Shown here piece by piece: positions 1 to 6,418 of a stretch of DNA of 12,584 nt. Origin of the DNA: JAKANM01 sp964356495. GTDB taxonomy: Bacteria > Patescibacteriota > Patescibacteriia > Magasanikbacterales > GWA2-37-8. The stretch lies in contig CAYHHR010000027.1 of NCBI GenBank assembly GCA_964356495.1, positions 1 through 12,584 of the forward strand. The letters are read 5' to 3'. Made by a program: the position numbers and the translations under genes. The notes under the pieces were generated by a model. It was not told where the DNA came from, did no database searches, and saw only the letters and a list, made by a program, of their open reading frames with translations. Position 1 is the first letter of the stretch. Every line of letters begins with the position of its first letter.

Positions 1-1822
1 ATTTTAAGCAAAGGTACTGGTTATTTTTCGGATTTCTGACTACCGCTATAACCGCGTCTCTGAAGACAATTTCCTTCCGGGGAACGTGCGGATTTTTTTG
101 ATCTATCAGCCTTGGGATTACTACTTCCTTAATCGGCAAATTATATTTTTTCGCAAATTCGTAATCACGTTCATCGTGCGCCGGCACTGCCATAACGGCG
201 CCGGTGCCATAACTCGCGAGGACATAGTCCGCGATCCAAACCGGAATATTTTCTCCGGTCACCGGATGCTTCACGAACACGCCCTCCAGATGAACGCCGG
301 ATTTCTGTTTCTGTAAATCGGTGCGTTCGAGATCGGATTTCTTCTTCGCTTCATCGAGATACTTTTCAACCTCCGGCCAATTTTTTATTTTATCTTTTAA
401 TTCATTTACCAATCTATTTTCCGGCGCTAGCACAACATAAGTCACGCCGAAGAGCGTATCCGGTCTGGTGGTAAATACCTTTATCCGCGGAGAAAAAATT
501 TCCTTAATACCTTCGGTGAACGGTTGAAGCTCAACCACCTCCTCTGCTTCCGTTTGTTCAAGCACATATTTGCCGGTAGCTTTCGAAATATACAAACTGC
601 GCAGCGGTAAATATGGATCCACCTTACCGCGCGACTTGTCAGTCAAAGTAACAGGCCGAACAATCTCAGTGGTCGAAACCGTTCCATTGGAAGACACAAA
701 ACATAAAGCATTCCGCCACTCAGCGTCAACCTGCCCGCCATTGTCGGAAGCGATCTTTTGATAAAATCTCTGCATCTTCACCGCGATTTCTTCAATCGTA
801 AATGATTTTTCATCTTTGCCATTCAACGCGTTCCGCTTAACCGTGACCGGATCAATTTCCGAGCCAGCAATAAAAAAACCGCCATCATCGGCAACAACCG
901 GCAATTTTGTTTTCATAGCAAGCGCCCGCGCTTTCTTCTCGGCGTTCTCGGCGAGAGTTCTGCCGTCCTCCACAACATCAAAATCCTTAATGCCAATTTC
1001 CTTCGGGGTGCGCAGAATTGTCTGAAGGCCAGCTTCCCTGAATAATTTCTGCATCCGTTTTAATTTTCCCTCATTGTTTGATGCGAACACGACCTCTGTC
1101 GGCTGATCAAAATCAAAAGAAAACCCAATCTCAGCCCCCTCGCTCCGGCCAATCCAATTCCTCTGCATCTCTTTGATCGCTTCCGGCCACTTCGGAAGTT
1201 TGTCGAGATCATTCAGCATGCGATCGGCGTATTTTGTAATCCGAAGCACCCACTGACGCATCGGCCGGCGCTCGACCGGACTGCCGCAACGCTCGCAACA
1301 GCCGTTTTCCAGATCTTCATTGGCGAGAACAGTCTTGTCCACCGGACACCAATTGACCGGCTCGAACGATTCATATGCCAAACCTTTTTTAAACATTTGC
1401 AGGAACGTCCACTGCGTCCAGCGGTAATAAGCCGGATCAGTGGTATTTATTTCTCTAGACCAATCATAAGTAAAACCGATTTTGCCGAGTTGTTTTTTGA
1501 AGGTCGCGATATTTTTGTCGGTCGCAATTTTCGGATGAACTTTGTTGGCGATCGCGTAATTTTCAGCCGGCAGACCAAAAGCGTCCCATCCCATCGGGTG
1601 GAGCACATTGTACCCCTGCATCATTTTCATGCGCGCGACCACGTCTGTGGCAATGTAACCCTTCGGATGTCCGACATGCAGGCCGGCGCCGGACGGATAC
1701 GGAAACATATCCAAAATATAATACTTCGGCTTGTCAGATTTATTGTCCGTTTTATTTATTCCTTTTTCATCCCAAACTTTCTGCCACTTCTTCTCGATTT
1801 TTTTCGGATCGTATTTTGACAT
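1..1822 (-). CDS. leuS: Leucyl-tRNA synthetase with inserted Ham1-like domain, 3' part outside window
   Basis: Class I aminoacyl-tRNA synthetase that charges tRNA-Leu in the cytoplasm. About 607 codons are visible; the C-terminal part lies beyond position 1. Seen: HVGH (the HIGH signature) at residues 49-52, the WIGRSEG segment near 225, then an extra block of roughly 200 residues, then TTRPDT at 451-456 and YGTGAVMAVPAHDERD of the CP1 editing domain near 537-553. In E. coli LeuRS, WIGRSEG and TTRPDT are about 30 residues apart. The extra block resembles the Ham1/RdgB ITPase family: SNNEGK at 248-253, a VVEDGRT segment followed by ENAEKKARA, then ADDGG at 311-315. The family's terminal Ser-His-Arg motif is not visible. 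After HDERD a further insert begins (residues 588-607, RDAVIAVVRNP and QYLCLK) that resembles the first strands of a Nudix fold; the window ends before any Nudix box. The start ATG has no Shine-Dalgarno site and is preceded directly by the hicA terminator hairpin. A second copy of its first 24 codons lies upstream of hicB. The LeuRS identity is certain; the domain calls are by eye. Confidence 0.96.
   Translation of the reverse strand, partial: MSKYDPKKIEKKWQKVWDEKGINKTDNKSDKPKYYILDMFPYPSGAGLHVGHPKGYIATDVVARMKMMQGYNVLHPMGWDAFGLPAENYAIANKVHPKIATDKNIATFKKQLGKIGFTYDWSREINTTDPAYYRWTQWTFLQMFKKGLAYESFEPVNWCPVDKTVLANEDLENGCCERCGSPVERRPMRQWVLRITKYADRMLNDLDKLPKWPEAIKEMQRNWIGRSEGAEIGFSFDFDQPTEVVFASNNEGKLKRMQKLFREAGLQTILRTPKEIGIKDFDVVEDGRTLAENAEKKARALAMKTKLPVVADDGGFFIAGSEIDPVTVKRNALNGKDEKSFTIEEIAVKMQRFYQKIASDNGGQVDAEWRNALCFVSSNGTVSTTEIVRPVTLTDKSRGKVDPYLPLRSLYISKATGKYVLEQTEAEEVVELQPFTEGIKEIFSPRIKVFTTRPDTLFGVTYVVLAPENRLVNELKDKIKNWPEVEKYLDEAKKKSDLERTDLQKQKSGVHLEGVFVKHPVTGENIPVWIADYVLASYGTGAVMAVPAHDERDYEFAKKYNLPIKEVVIPRLIDQKNPHVPRKEIVFRDAVIAVVRNPKNNQYLCLK
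1751..1822. repeat. Direct repeat, copy A: 5' end of the complete leuS
   Basis: 72 bp that match 2364-2435 without gaps, with five mismatches (about 93%). It covers the start codon and first 24 codons of leuS. Together the two copies flank hicBA in the same orientation. Confidence 0.9.
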
Positions 1823-1828
1823 ATATAC

Positions 1829-1849
1829 AAAAACGAGCCAAGCTCGCTT
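1829..1849 (-). terminator. Short hairpin with T-run after hicA, just ahead of leuS
   Basis: On the minus strand CGAGC-TTG-GCTCG (1834-1846) is followed by five T. The stem extends by about two weaker pairs. It starts a few bases after the hicA stop and ends within a few bases of the leuS ATG, so it could stop hicBA transcripts or limit read-through into leuS. The short stem and tail make it a modest terminator. Confidence 0.5.
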
Positions 1850-1850
1850 T

Positions 1851-2078
1851 CTAATTTCTTAAAAATTCTTCTACCGAAACTCCAGCCTGTCGAATTATAT
1901 TTCTCAAAGTTCCAACTGCTAATTCACTATGCTTTGGCACGACAATCGTTACTGTTCGATTATCAACGATTTTTCGCAATTTCACATGGCTGCCTTTCTG
2001 CCCTATATTCTCAAAACCAAATTTATTTTCAAAAATTTTTATTACTTCCTTACCGGAAAAATTAGCCAATTCGGACAT
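1851..2078 (-). CDS. hicA: HicA-family toxin (mRNA interferase)
   Basis: 75 aa, the usual size for HicA/YcfA. These proteins have a small double-stranded-RNA-binding-like fold and cleave mRNA when not bound by HicB. Seen: the GSHVKLRK block with the conserved catalytic histidine (about residue 30), then TVTIVVPKHSELAVGTLRNI and a C-terminal helix, the typical HicA order. The ATG lies three bases after the hicB stop, so the two are almost certainly translated as one operon, antitoxin first. The pair sits between two copies of the leuS 5' end, which suggests it arrived as a unit. Activity is inferred from the family. Confidence 0.9.
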   Translation of the reverse strand: MSELANFSGKEVIKIFENKFGFENIGQKGSHVKLRKIVDNRTVTIVVPKHSELAVGTLRNIIRQAGVSVEEFLRN

Positions 2079-2081
2079 ATT

Positions 2082-2300
2082 TTAGGCTTGCTCAACGTCA
2101 AGCGTTTTGATTAGAGGATGCTCTTGAAATTGTTCAAGTTGCTTCTTCGGCACATCTTCTAGGTATAAATCGATTGCCTCTCTCAAATTCTTTTCAGCTT
2201 TTTCAAGAGTTTTACCTTGAGAAGTAACGCCTAATTCCGTGCAATATGCTACGTACCATTTTCCCTCAACGTGAAAAGTTGTAGTAAATTTCAATGTCAT
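2082..2300 (-). CDS. hicB: HicB-family antitoxin (short form)
   Basis: 72 aa from the ATG at 2300. The frame opens further upstream at 2336, but the first 12 residues of that version would lie in the promoter, so the internal start is preferred. Seen: TTTFHVEGKWYVAYCTELGVTSQGKTLEKAEKNL spread over residues 5-38, the partial RNase H-like fold of HicB, with the usual sequence of strand, glycine-rich turn and helix. There is no long C-terminal DNA-binding domain, so it is a minimal HicB. It should bind and neutralise HicA, whose gene follows after 3 bp. The promoter's -10 box lies 8 bases upstream of the ATG, so the mRNA may have almost no leader. Confidence 0.85.
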   Translation of the reverse strand: MTLKFTTTFHVEGKWYVAYCTELGVTSQGKTLEKAEKNLREAIDLYLEDVPKKQLEQFQEHPLIKTLDVEQA

Positions 2301-2336
2301 ATAACAGTAGTATAACAGAAATTTATAAAAAATCAA
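2301..2336 (-). promoter_or_regulatory. hicBA promoter with direct repeat overlapping the -10 box
   Basis: Minus strand: TTGATT (2336-2331), 16 bp, TATACT (2314-2309) with an extended TG upstream. CTGTTATA occurs twice, 11 bp apart, one copy overlapping the -10 box and the next just downstream. This is a candidate HicB operator, since HicB antitoxins often autorepress. The operator role is inference. Confidence 0.6.
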
Positions 2337-2360
2337 CTACTTAAAAGATTTGCGCTTTAT

Positions 2361-2435
2361 TTATTTATTTATTCCTTTTTCATCCCAAACTTTCTGCCAT
2401 TTCTTCTCGATTTTCTTTGGATCGTATTTTTTCAT
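2361..2435 (-). pseudogene. Orphan 24-codon 5' fragment of leuS
   Basis: Reading from the ATG at 2435, the fragment encodes MKKYDPKKIEKKWQKV and continues to GINK followed at once by a stop. It differs from the first 24 residues of the complete LeuRS only at residue 2 (K for S). The nucleotide match, 2364-2435 against 1751-1822, has five mismatches and no indel. Beyond codon 24 the similarity stops. It lies between mutM and hicB on the leuS strand, as expected if an insertion carrying hicBA split leuS near codon 24 and supplied a new 5' end. It is too short to be a functional protein. Confidence 0.85.
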
Positions 2436-2477
2436 AGATAGAAACAGTTTAGCCAAAAACAAACAAAAGGGTAAGTC

Positions 2478-2602
2478 GCTCCCTCCCCTTCCCAAGGGGA
2501 GGCTAGGTGGGGTTTGCCGTCCTTTGCGACTCGAAACCAATGTCACGTTTGCGTACAGGACGGCAAACCCCCTCTAACTCCCCCTTGGAAAGGGGGAGGA
2601 GC
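2478..2602. repeat. MITE-like palindromic repeat, full copy
   Basis: Two 46 bp imperfect inverted arms (2478-2523 and 2557-2602) enclose about 33 bp. Both arms include a smaller palindrome of the type CCCCTT-CCAAGGGG, then GGGGTTTGCCGTCCT. It fills the gap between mutM and the leuS fragment and ends 4 bp before the mutM stop codon. A related copy lies at 7099-7212. No transposase is encoded, so it is either a non-autonomous element or a structured intergenic repeat. Confidence 0.75.
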
Positions 2603-2605
2603 CAC

Positions 2606-3511
2606 CTAACGTTGGCAACGCGGACAAAAATGCGTTCCCCGGCCGTTGCTTTTTATTTTCTTCACAATGCCGCCGCAACGCCCGCATTTCTCCCCTTCCC
2701 GGTCGAAAACTTGGAGAAAATCCGCGTAGTTGCCTTTCTTGCATTCGCTATCGAGATAATCCTTGAAAGTCGTGCCGCGATGTTTGATCGCCATCTTTAA
2801 AATCTCAGGGATACAGGCGAAGATTTTTTTCTTTTCAGCCGCGGTCAAAGTCAGAACCTGCCTCATCGGCAGAACCTTGGCGCAAAAGCAAACCTCATCA
2901 GCATAAATATTTCCGATGCCGGCGATCCTTTTCTGATCCAGAAGCGCTACCTTAATAGTGACTTTTCGCGCTCCGAGCGCGGCAAGAAAATTTTCATAAG
3001 TAAAATTTTTTGTAAGAGGTTCGATGCCGAACGCCGACAACACTTTCTCCACTTCATCATCGGTCGCCAGTTTCATATAGCCAAACCGTCTGAGGTCGTT
3101 AAAAAATAATTCACCTCCATCATCAAAGGTGAAAATCACTTGCGTATGTTTATTCGGCAAATCAAAATCTTTTTCTATCAATTTGTGTCCGCCCGCCACG
3201 ACCTCTACCTTGTTCCCGATTTTCTTCTCATAAATCAGTTGGCCGGTCATTTTGAGATGAACCAGAATTGAGCCGAACCCACCCCTACCCCGCCCTAGCG
3301 GGGAATAAAACTTTTTGGATAACCGGAAAATCATCAGCTTGCCGCGGCGGTCAATCTCCGCGAAAGTGTTGCCGCGGAGCGCAGACACAAAAAATTTGTT
3401 TTCAAAATTTACCGCCTTGCCTTGGCGGATTTCTAACTGAACAATTTTCTTGTTCAAGATCTTTTTACGAAGATCATTTCTAATTGTTTCGACTTCTGGA
3501 AGCTCTGGCAT
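2606..3511 (-). CDS. mutM: Formamidopyrimidine-DNA glycosylase (Fpg)
   Basis: 301 aa bifunctional DNA glycosylase/AP lyase of base excision repair that removes 8-oxoguanine and ring-opened purines. The frame opens at 3541, but MPELPEVETI at 3511 is the true start because Pro2 and Glu3 form the catalytic N-terminus. Seen: RRGK with the conserved Lys near residue 58, HLKMTGQL at 85-92, the helix-two-turn-helix segment GIGNIYADE, and a C-terminal four-Cys zinc finger (CGRC and CPRC) ending in CQR. Oddity: residues 69-80 (YSPLGRGRGGFG) are encoded by a palindromic repeat that is also present in truB, so the gene has absorbed a repeat in frame. It lies downstream of trxA with a 73 bp gap that holds a terminator-like hairpin. 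Confidence 0.96.
   Translation of the reverse strand: MPELPEVETIRNDLRKKILNKKIVQLEIRQGKAVNFENKFFVSALRGNTFAEIDRRGKLMIFRLSKKFYSPLGRGRGGFGSILVHLKMTGQLIYEKKIGNKVEVVAGGHKLIEKDFDLPNKHTQVIFTFDDGGELFFNDLRRFGYMKLATDDEVEKVLSAFGIEPLTKNFTYENFLAALGARKVTIKVALLDQKRIAGIGNIYADEVCFCAKVLPMRQVLTLTAAEKKKIFACIPEILKMAIKHRGTTFKDYLDSECKKGNYADFLQVFDREGEKCGRCGGIVKKIKSNGRGTHFCPRCQR
3276..3306. repeat. 31 bp repeat inside mutM, shared with truB
   Basis: 30 of 31 bases match 7595-7625 in truB. It contains a CCCCGC/GCGGGG hairpin. In mutM the repeat is read on the opposite strand to that used in truB, so one element encodes two unrelated peptides without breaking either frame. Confidence 0.85.
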
Positions 3512-3515
3512 AAAT

Positions 3516-3566
3516 AAAAAACCCCAATGACCAAACCCCAATTCCCAAAATCGAATTGGTCATTGG
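3516..3566 (-). terminator. Hairpin with T-run between trxA and mutM
   Basis: On the minus strand CCAATGACCAA (3566-3556) pairs perfectly over 11 bp with 3534-3524, and the stem is followed by GG and six T. The loop is 21 nt. It ends a few bases before the mutM ATG. It may terminate or attenuate transcription from infB-trxA into mutM, or it may be an intergenic repeat, since the flanks repeat the same CCAAT-type motifs. Confidence 0.5.
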
Positions 3567-3584
3567 ACATTGGAATTTGGGATT

Positions 3585-3905
3585 TTATAAATACCGTTTT
3601 ATCATTTCCTGTAATTTTTCCTTCTGCACACCGCCGACGATCTGGTCGACTACCTTGCCGCCTTTGAAGATCATGAAACTCGGAATACTGAGGATATTGT
3701 AATGTTGAGGAGTGGTTTGATTTTCGTCGACATTCATTTTGCCGATCTTGATATTTTTGCCTTCCATTTCCTTAGCGATCTCATCAACGATTGGGCCGGA
3801 CATGCGGCACGGTCCGCACCACGGCGCCCAGAAATCAACAAACACTGGCGAGGCGGATTTCAACACCTCGGCGTCAAAATTCGCGTCGGTAAATACTTGC
3901 TCCAT
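3585..3905 (-). CDS. trxA: Thioredoxin
   Basis: 106 aa cytoplasmic disulfide reductase with the single-domain size of thioredoxin 1. Seen: FVDFWAPWCGPCRM with the redox CGPC pair at about residues 30-33, the buried Asp near residue 24, and the cis-proline turn SIPSF at about 74-78, followed by FKGGKVVDQIVG. No signal peptide or membrane segment. The start is 8 bp after the infB stop, so the two are probably co-transcribed from the infB promoter. The usual residue after CGPCRM is often Ala or Leu; Ser is present here, which is unlikely to matter. Confidence 0.96.
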   Translation of the reverse strand: MEQVFTDANFDAEVLKSASPVFVDFWAPWCGPCRMSGPIVDEIAKEMEGKNIKIGKMNVDENQTTPQHYNILSIPSFMIFKGGKVVDQIVGGVQKEKLQEMIKRYL

Positions 3906-3913
3906 AAAAATGT

Positions 3914-5929
3914 TTATGATAAAACTAATTTCTTATATTTTTTCTCTTCTTTGAAAGCTTCAAGCACATCACCCTCTTCCAACTTCAGCTTACCCGTAAA
4001 TTCGAGACCGCACTCATTGCCCTGAGGAACCTCGTTTACCGCCTGCTTGCCGGATTGAAGCTGGGAAATTTTACCGGCGCCGATTTCCTCGCCGGCGCGC
4101 CTCACGCGAATCTTGGCGTCCTTTTGTAATTTGCCGCTCTCCACGCGGCCGCCGACCACCATCGCGCCTTTCGCGGTACGGAAGATAGCGACGACTTTAA
4201 AATTACCGAGTTCTGTCAAAACAATTTCAGGAAGTAGTAACTTCTCAAGTTCGGCTTTAACTTTATTCAAAAGATCGTAAATAATTTTGTACTCAAAATA
4301 TTGTACACCCGTTGTCTGTATCATTTCAAATGATTGCGAGGTCGTGGTGACGTTGAAAGCCAAAAGCAAGGCTGAGGTAGTCTGCGCGCGGGTAACATCG
4401 TCGGCCGTGATGTTGCCGAGACCCTTGCCTACTACCTTCACGCTGACTTCTTGATTTTTTACGGTTTCGAGCGAACCCGAGATCGCTTCGAGCGAACCAA
4501 GCGTGTCGGCTTTGACGACGACATTCAGGACTTGTTTTTTCTCGCCTTCTTCATTTTCTTTCTCCGCGACCACATTCTGCCTCTCAGCGCCGGTTTGCTG
4601 AACCTTTTTACTGCGGACGTCTACCTGCTCGGCTGTTCCGGCGCGACCGACGTCAAGCACGTCACCAACCGCCGGAGAAATCTTAAAACCTAAAATTCTA
4701 ACCGGGGTGCTCGGAGGCGCGTCCTTCAAAATTTCGCCGCGGTAATCGCGGAGCGCGCGCACCTTGCCGTAATTTTCACCATTGATAATGATCGGATCAT
4801 TCACGTGTAGCGTACCGGTTTGAACCAAAATGGTGGCGACCGGACCGGCGCCCTTATCAACGTGCGCTTCGATGACCGTGCCCGCCGCCGGACGAGTCGC
4901 GTCGGCTTTGATATTTTCAGCGTGAATATCAGCCATGATCAAAATGGTGTCAAGCAGTTTATCAATATTTAATTTTTGTTTGGCGGAAAGTTCTACTACC
5001 GGCACTTCCCCGCCCCAATCGTCAGTCAGAACATTGTGCTGAGCGAGATCGGAACGCACGCGTTTCGGATCAGCGCCTGGCTTGTCAATTTTATTAATCG
5101 CGACGAGATATGGCAACTTGGCGGCCTTGATAATATTAATAGCTTCGATAGTTTGCGGCTTCACGCTGTCGTCAGCGGCCACGACCAGGATCGCGATATC
5201 GGCAACCTTGGCGCCGCGGCTGCGCATGACAGTAAACGCTTCGTGTCCGGGAGTATCGATGAAAGTCAGACGATCTTTTTTCTTGGTTTTGGGATTGGTC
5301 CAGATCACCTGATAAGCGCCGATGTGCTGAGTGATGCCGCCCGCTTCGCCGGCAGTGACGTTGGTATGGCGAACCGCGTCAAGAAGACTGGTCTTGCCAT
5401 GGTCGACGTGACCCATCACCACTACGATCGGAGAACGCGATTGTAAGTTGCCAGCGCCGAGCGCCGCTTCAAGCCCTTCAACATGTTCGTTGGTAGCTAT
5501 TTCAACCGCGGCGGTACTTTTCTTCGTCGTGAAACCTAAATCTTCAGCGATAATAACGGCGGTGTCGCGATCGATGTTTTCATTTTGAGCGGCGAGAATG
5601 CCGTTCTTCATCAGTTCCTTAATCAGTACCGTGATTGGTAGTTTCAATAAATCAGCCAGCTCGCGAACAGTCATCTTGGGAGGAATCTCGACGCTAACGC
5701 CGCTTTTTTTGCGCGCTTCTTTCTCGAGTTCTTTTTGTTTTTCCCTTTCCGCCTTTTCTCTTTTTTCTAAAATAAATTTAATCTGCTTCCACTGGCGCTG
5801 GATCTGCTGAGCGACACGGTCGTCAACCTTCACGGCTTTCGCGCCGACGTCAAAACCAAACTCAGGCAAAACTTGCAGGAGTTTAACAGGGTCAATTCTA
5901 AGTTGTCGAGCCAATTCTGAGACGTTCAT
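3914..5929 (-). CDS. infB: Translation initiation factor IF-2
   Basis: 671 aa GTPase that brings initiator fMet-tRNA to the 30S subunit and promotes 50S joining. Seen: an IF2-N-like helical motif at the N-terminus (MNVSELARQL), a charged Lys/Glu linker at about 50-76, a second IF2-N motif at about 86-130, then the G domain with GHVDHGKT (173-180), DTPGHEAF (225-232), NKID (279-282) and SAK, then domains II-IV to the C-terminus. It is shorter than E. coli IF-2 (about 890 aa) because the N-terminal region is reduced. The ATG at 5929 keeps the first IF2-N motif; no clear Shine-Dalgarno site precedes it. It is the first gene of an infB-trxA-mutM run. Confidence 0.97.
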   Translation of the reverse strand: MNVSELARQLRIDPVKLLQVLPEFGFDVGAKAVKVDDRVAQQIQRQWKQIKFILEKREKAEREKQKELEKEARKKSGVSVEIPPKMTVRELADLLKLPITVLIKELMKNGILAAQNENIDRDTAVIIAEDLGFTTKKSTAAVEIATNEHVEGLEAALGAGNLQSRSPIVVVMGHVDHGKTSLLDAVRHTNVTAGEAGGITQHIGAYQVIWTNPKTKKKDRLTFIDTPGHEAFTVMRSRGAKVADIAILVVAADDSVKPQTIEAINIIKAAKLPYLVAINKIDKPGADPKRVRSDLAQHNVLTDDWGGEVPVVELSAKQKLNIDKLLDTILIMADIHAENIKADATRPAAGTVIEAHVDKGAGPVATILVQTGTLHVNDPIIINGENYGKVRALRDYRGEILKDAPPSTPVRILGFKISPAVGDVLDVGRAGTAEQVDVRSKKVQQTGAERQNVVAEKENEEGEKKQVLNVVVKADTLGSLEAISGSLETVKNQEVSVKVVGKGLGNITADDVTRAQTTSALLLAFNVTTTSQSFEMIQTTGVQYFEYKIIYDLLNKVKAELEKLLLPEIVLTELGNFKVVAIFRTAKGAMVVGGRVESGKLQKDAKIRVRRAGEEIGAGKISQLQSGKQAVNEVPQGNECGLEFTGKLKLEEGDVLEAFKEEKKYKKLVLS

Positions 5930-5939
5930 CTGGTATCAT

Positions 5940-5970
5940 TGTCATCTTGAGCGAAGCGAAAGATCCCTGG
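5940..5970. repeat. Dispersed repeat in the infB leader
   Basis: Contains TCATCTTGAGCGAAGCGAAA followed by GATCCC, a form of a short repeat (TCATCCTGAGCGAAGCGAAG-type) that I recall as scattered between genes in many bacterial and CPR genomes. Here it lies in the 5' leader of infB between promoter and start codon and can form a small GC-GAA-GC hairpin. Only one copy is present in this window. Confidence 0.5.
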
Positions 5971-5990
5971 CTCACTTAATTATGCACAAT

Positions 5991-6019
5991 ATTATATACC
6001 GATTATCGCACTTAGTCAA
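5991..6019 (-). promoter_or_regulatory. Near-consensus sigma-70 promoter for infB
   Basis: Minus strand TTGACT (6019-6014), 17 bp, TATAAT (5996-5991). The predicted start is about 55-60 bases upstream of the infB ATG. It lies just downstream of the terminator of the neighbouring 40-aa gene, so infB has its own transcription unit. Confidence 0.85.
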
Positions 6020-6029
6020 TTTTAAGCCA

Positions 6030-6064
6030 AAATACAACGGCCCACGTCAGCAACGACGTGAGCC
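6030..6064 (-). terminator. Intrinsic terminator of the 40-aa membrane protein gene
   Basis: On the minus strand a 10 bp stem (GGCTCACGTC with GACGTGGGCC, one G-T pair, 6064-6039) with a 6 nt loop is followed by GTTGTATTTT. It stands about 26 bases after the stop codon at 6090. Confidence 0.8.
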
Positions 6065-6089
6065 TCAAATCGGAATATCCCTTCTTCCG

Positions 6090-6212
6090 TCACCTGTGGC
6101 AGTAAACAGCCACATACCACACGATGAACGGTGAAACCAAGACCCAGATAATGAACACCCTCGTAAACCACATGACTTCGTCGTTAAGCGATCTTTCTTT
6201 CTTCTCGTTCAT
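6090..6212 (-). CDS. Small single-pass membrane protein, 40 aa, unknown function
   Basis: A 40-codon ORF. It has a near-perfect Shine-Dalgarno site (GGAGGA, 3 bases before the ATG), a consensus promoter (6288-6316) and an intrinsic terminator (6039-6064), which together make a strong case for a real gene. The protein begins with a charged stretch (MNEKKERSLNDE), then one hydrophobic helix from about residue 14 to 36 rich in Val, Ile, Trp and Phe, and ends in YCHR. This suggests a single-pass inner-membrane peptide with a cytoplasmic N-terminus. It is not recognised as a known family. A short toxin peptide or membrane-complex subunit is possible but unsupported. Confidence 0.75.
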   Translation of the reverse strand: MNEKKERSLNDEVMWFTRVFIIWVLVSPFIVWYVAVYCHR

Positions 6213-6287
6213 GCTTCCTCCGATGCGTTCACTACTGGTGTGGCCCAATTGCCAAGTTTTCTGTCCATTCCGTCAGACAGATGGATG

Positions 6288-6316
6288 ATTATAGCAGATT
6301 TTTCATCCTTTGTCAA
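6288..6316 (-). promoter_or_regulatory. Full-consensus sigma-70 promoter for the 40-aa gene
   Basis: Minus strand TTGACA (6316-6311), exactly 17 bp, TATAAT (6293-6288), matching consensus at all 12 positions. The transcript would have a leader of about 70 nt that can form a small GTCTGAC-type hairpin. The strength suggests high expression of a very short membrane protein. Confidence 0.9.
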
Positions 6317-6324
6317 ACCTAAGC

Positions 6325-6365
6325 CCAATAAATAGAAAGGCGCCGTACCCAAAGGTCGTGCGCCT
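6325..6365 (-). terminator. Intrinsic terminator of the 188-aa protein gene
   Basis: On the minus strand AGGCGC (6365-6360) pairs with GCGCCT (6343-6338), with further inner pairs (ACC with GGT), and the stem is followed by TTCTATTTATT. It lies about 54 bases after the stop codon at 6419 and just upstream of the promoter of the next gene. Confidence 0.75.
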
Positions 6366-6418
6366 GTTAGCTGACTAATCGTCACGAGTTGTGGGTGGCA
6401 ATGATCACACCTCGCAAC

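Noticed and set aside
1397..1819. 140-codon plus-strand ORF opposite leuS
   Set aside because: Antisense shadow of the LeuRS N-terminal domain; no recognisable protein feature.
2350..2800. Plus-strand ORFs through the palindromic repeat and the mutM zinc finger
   Set aside because: They are made of repeat sequence and antisense of mutM.
4976..5446. 156-codon ORF on the plus strand within infB
   Set aside because: It is an antisense shadow of the conserved IF-2 G domain and has no ribosome site or recognisable motif.
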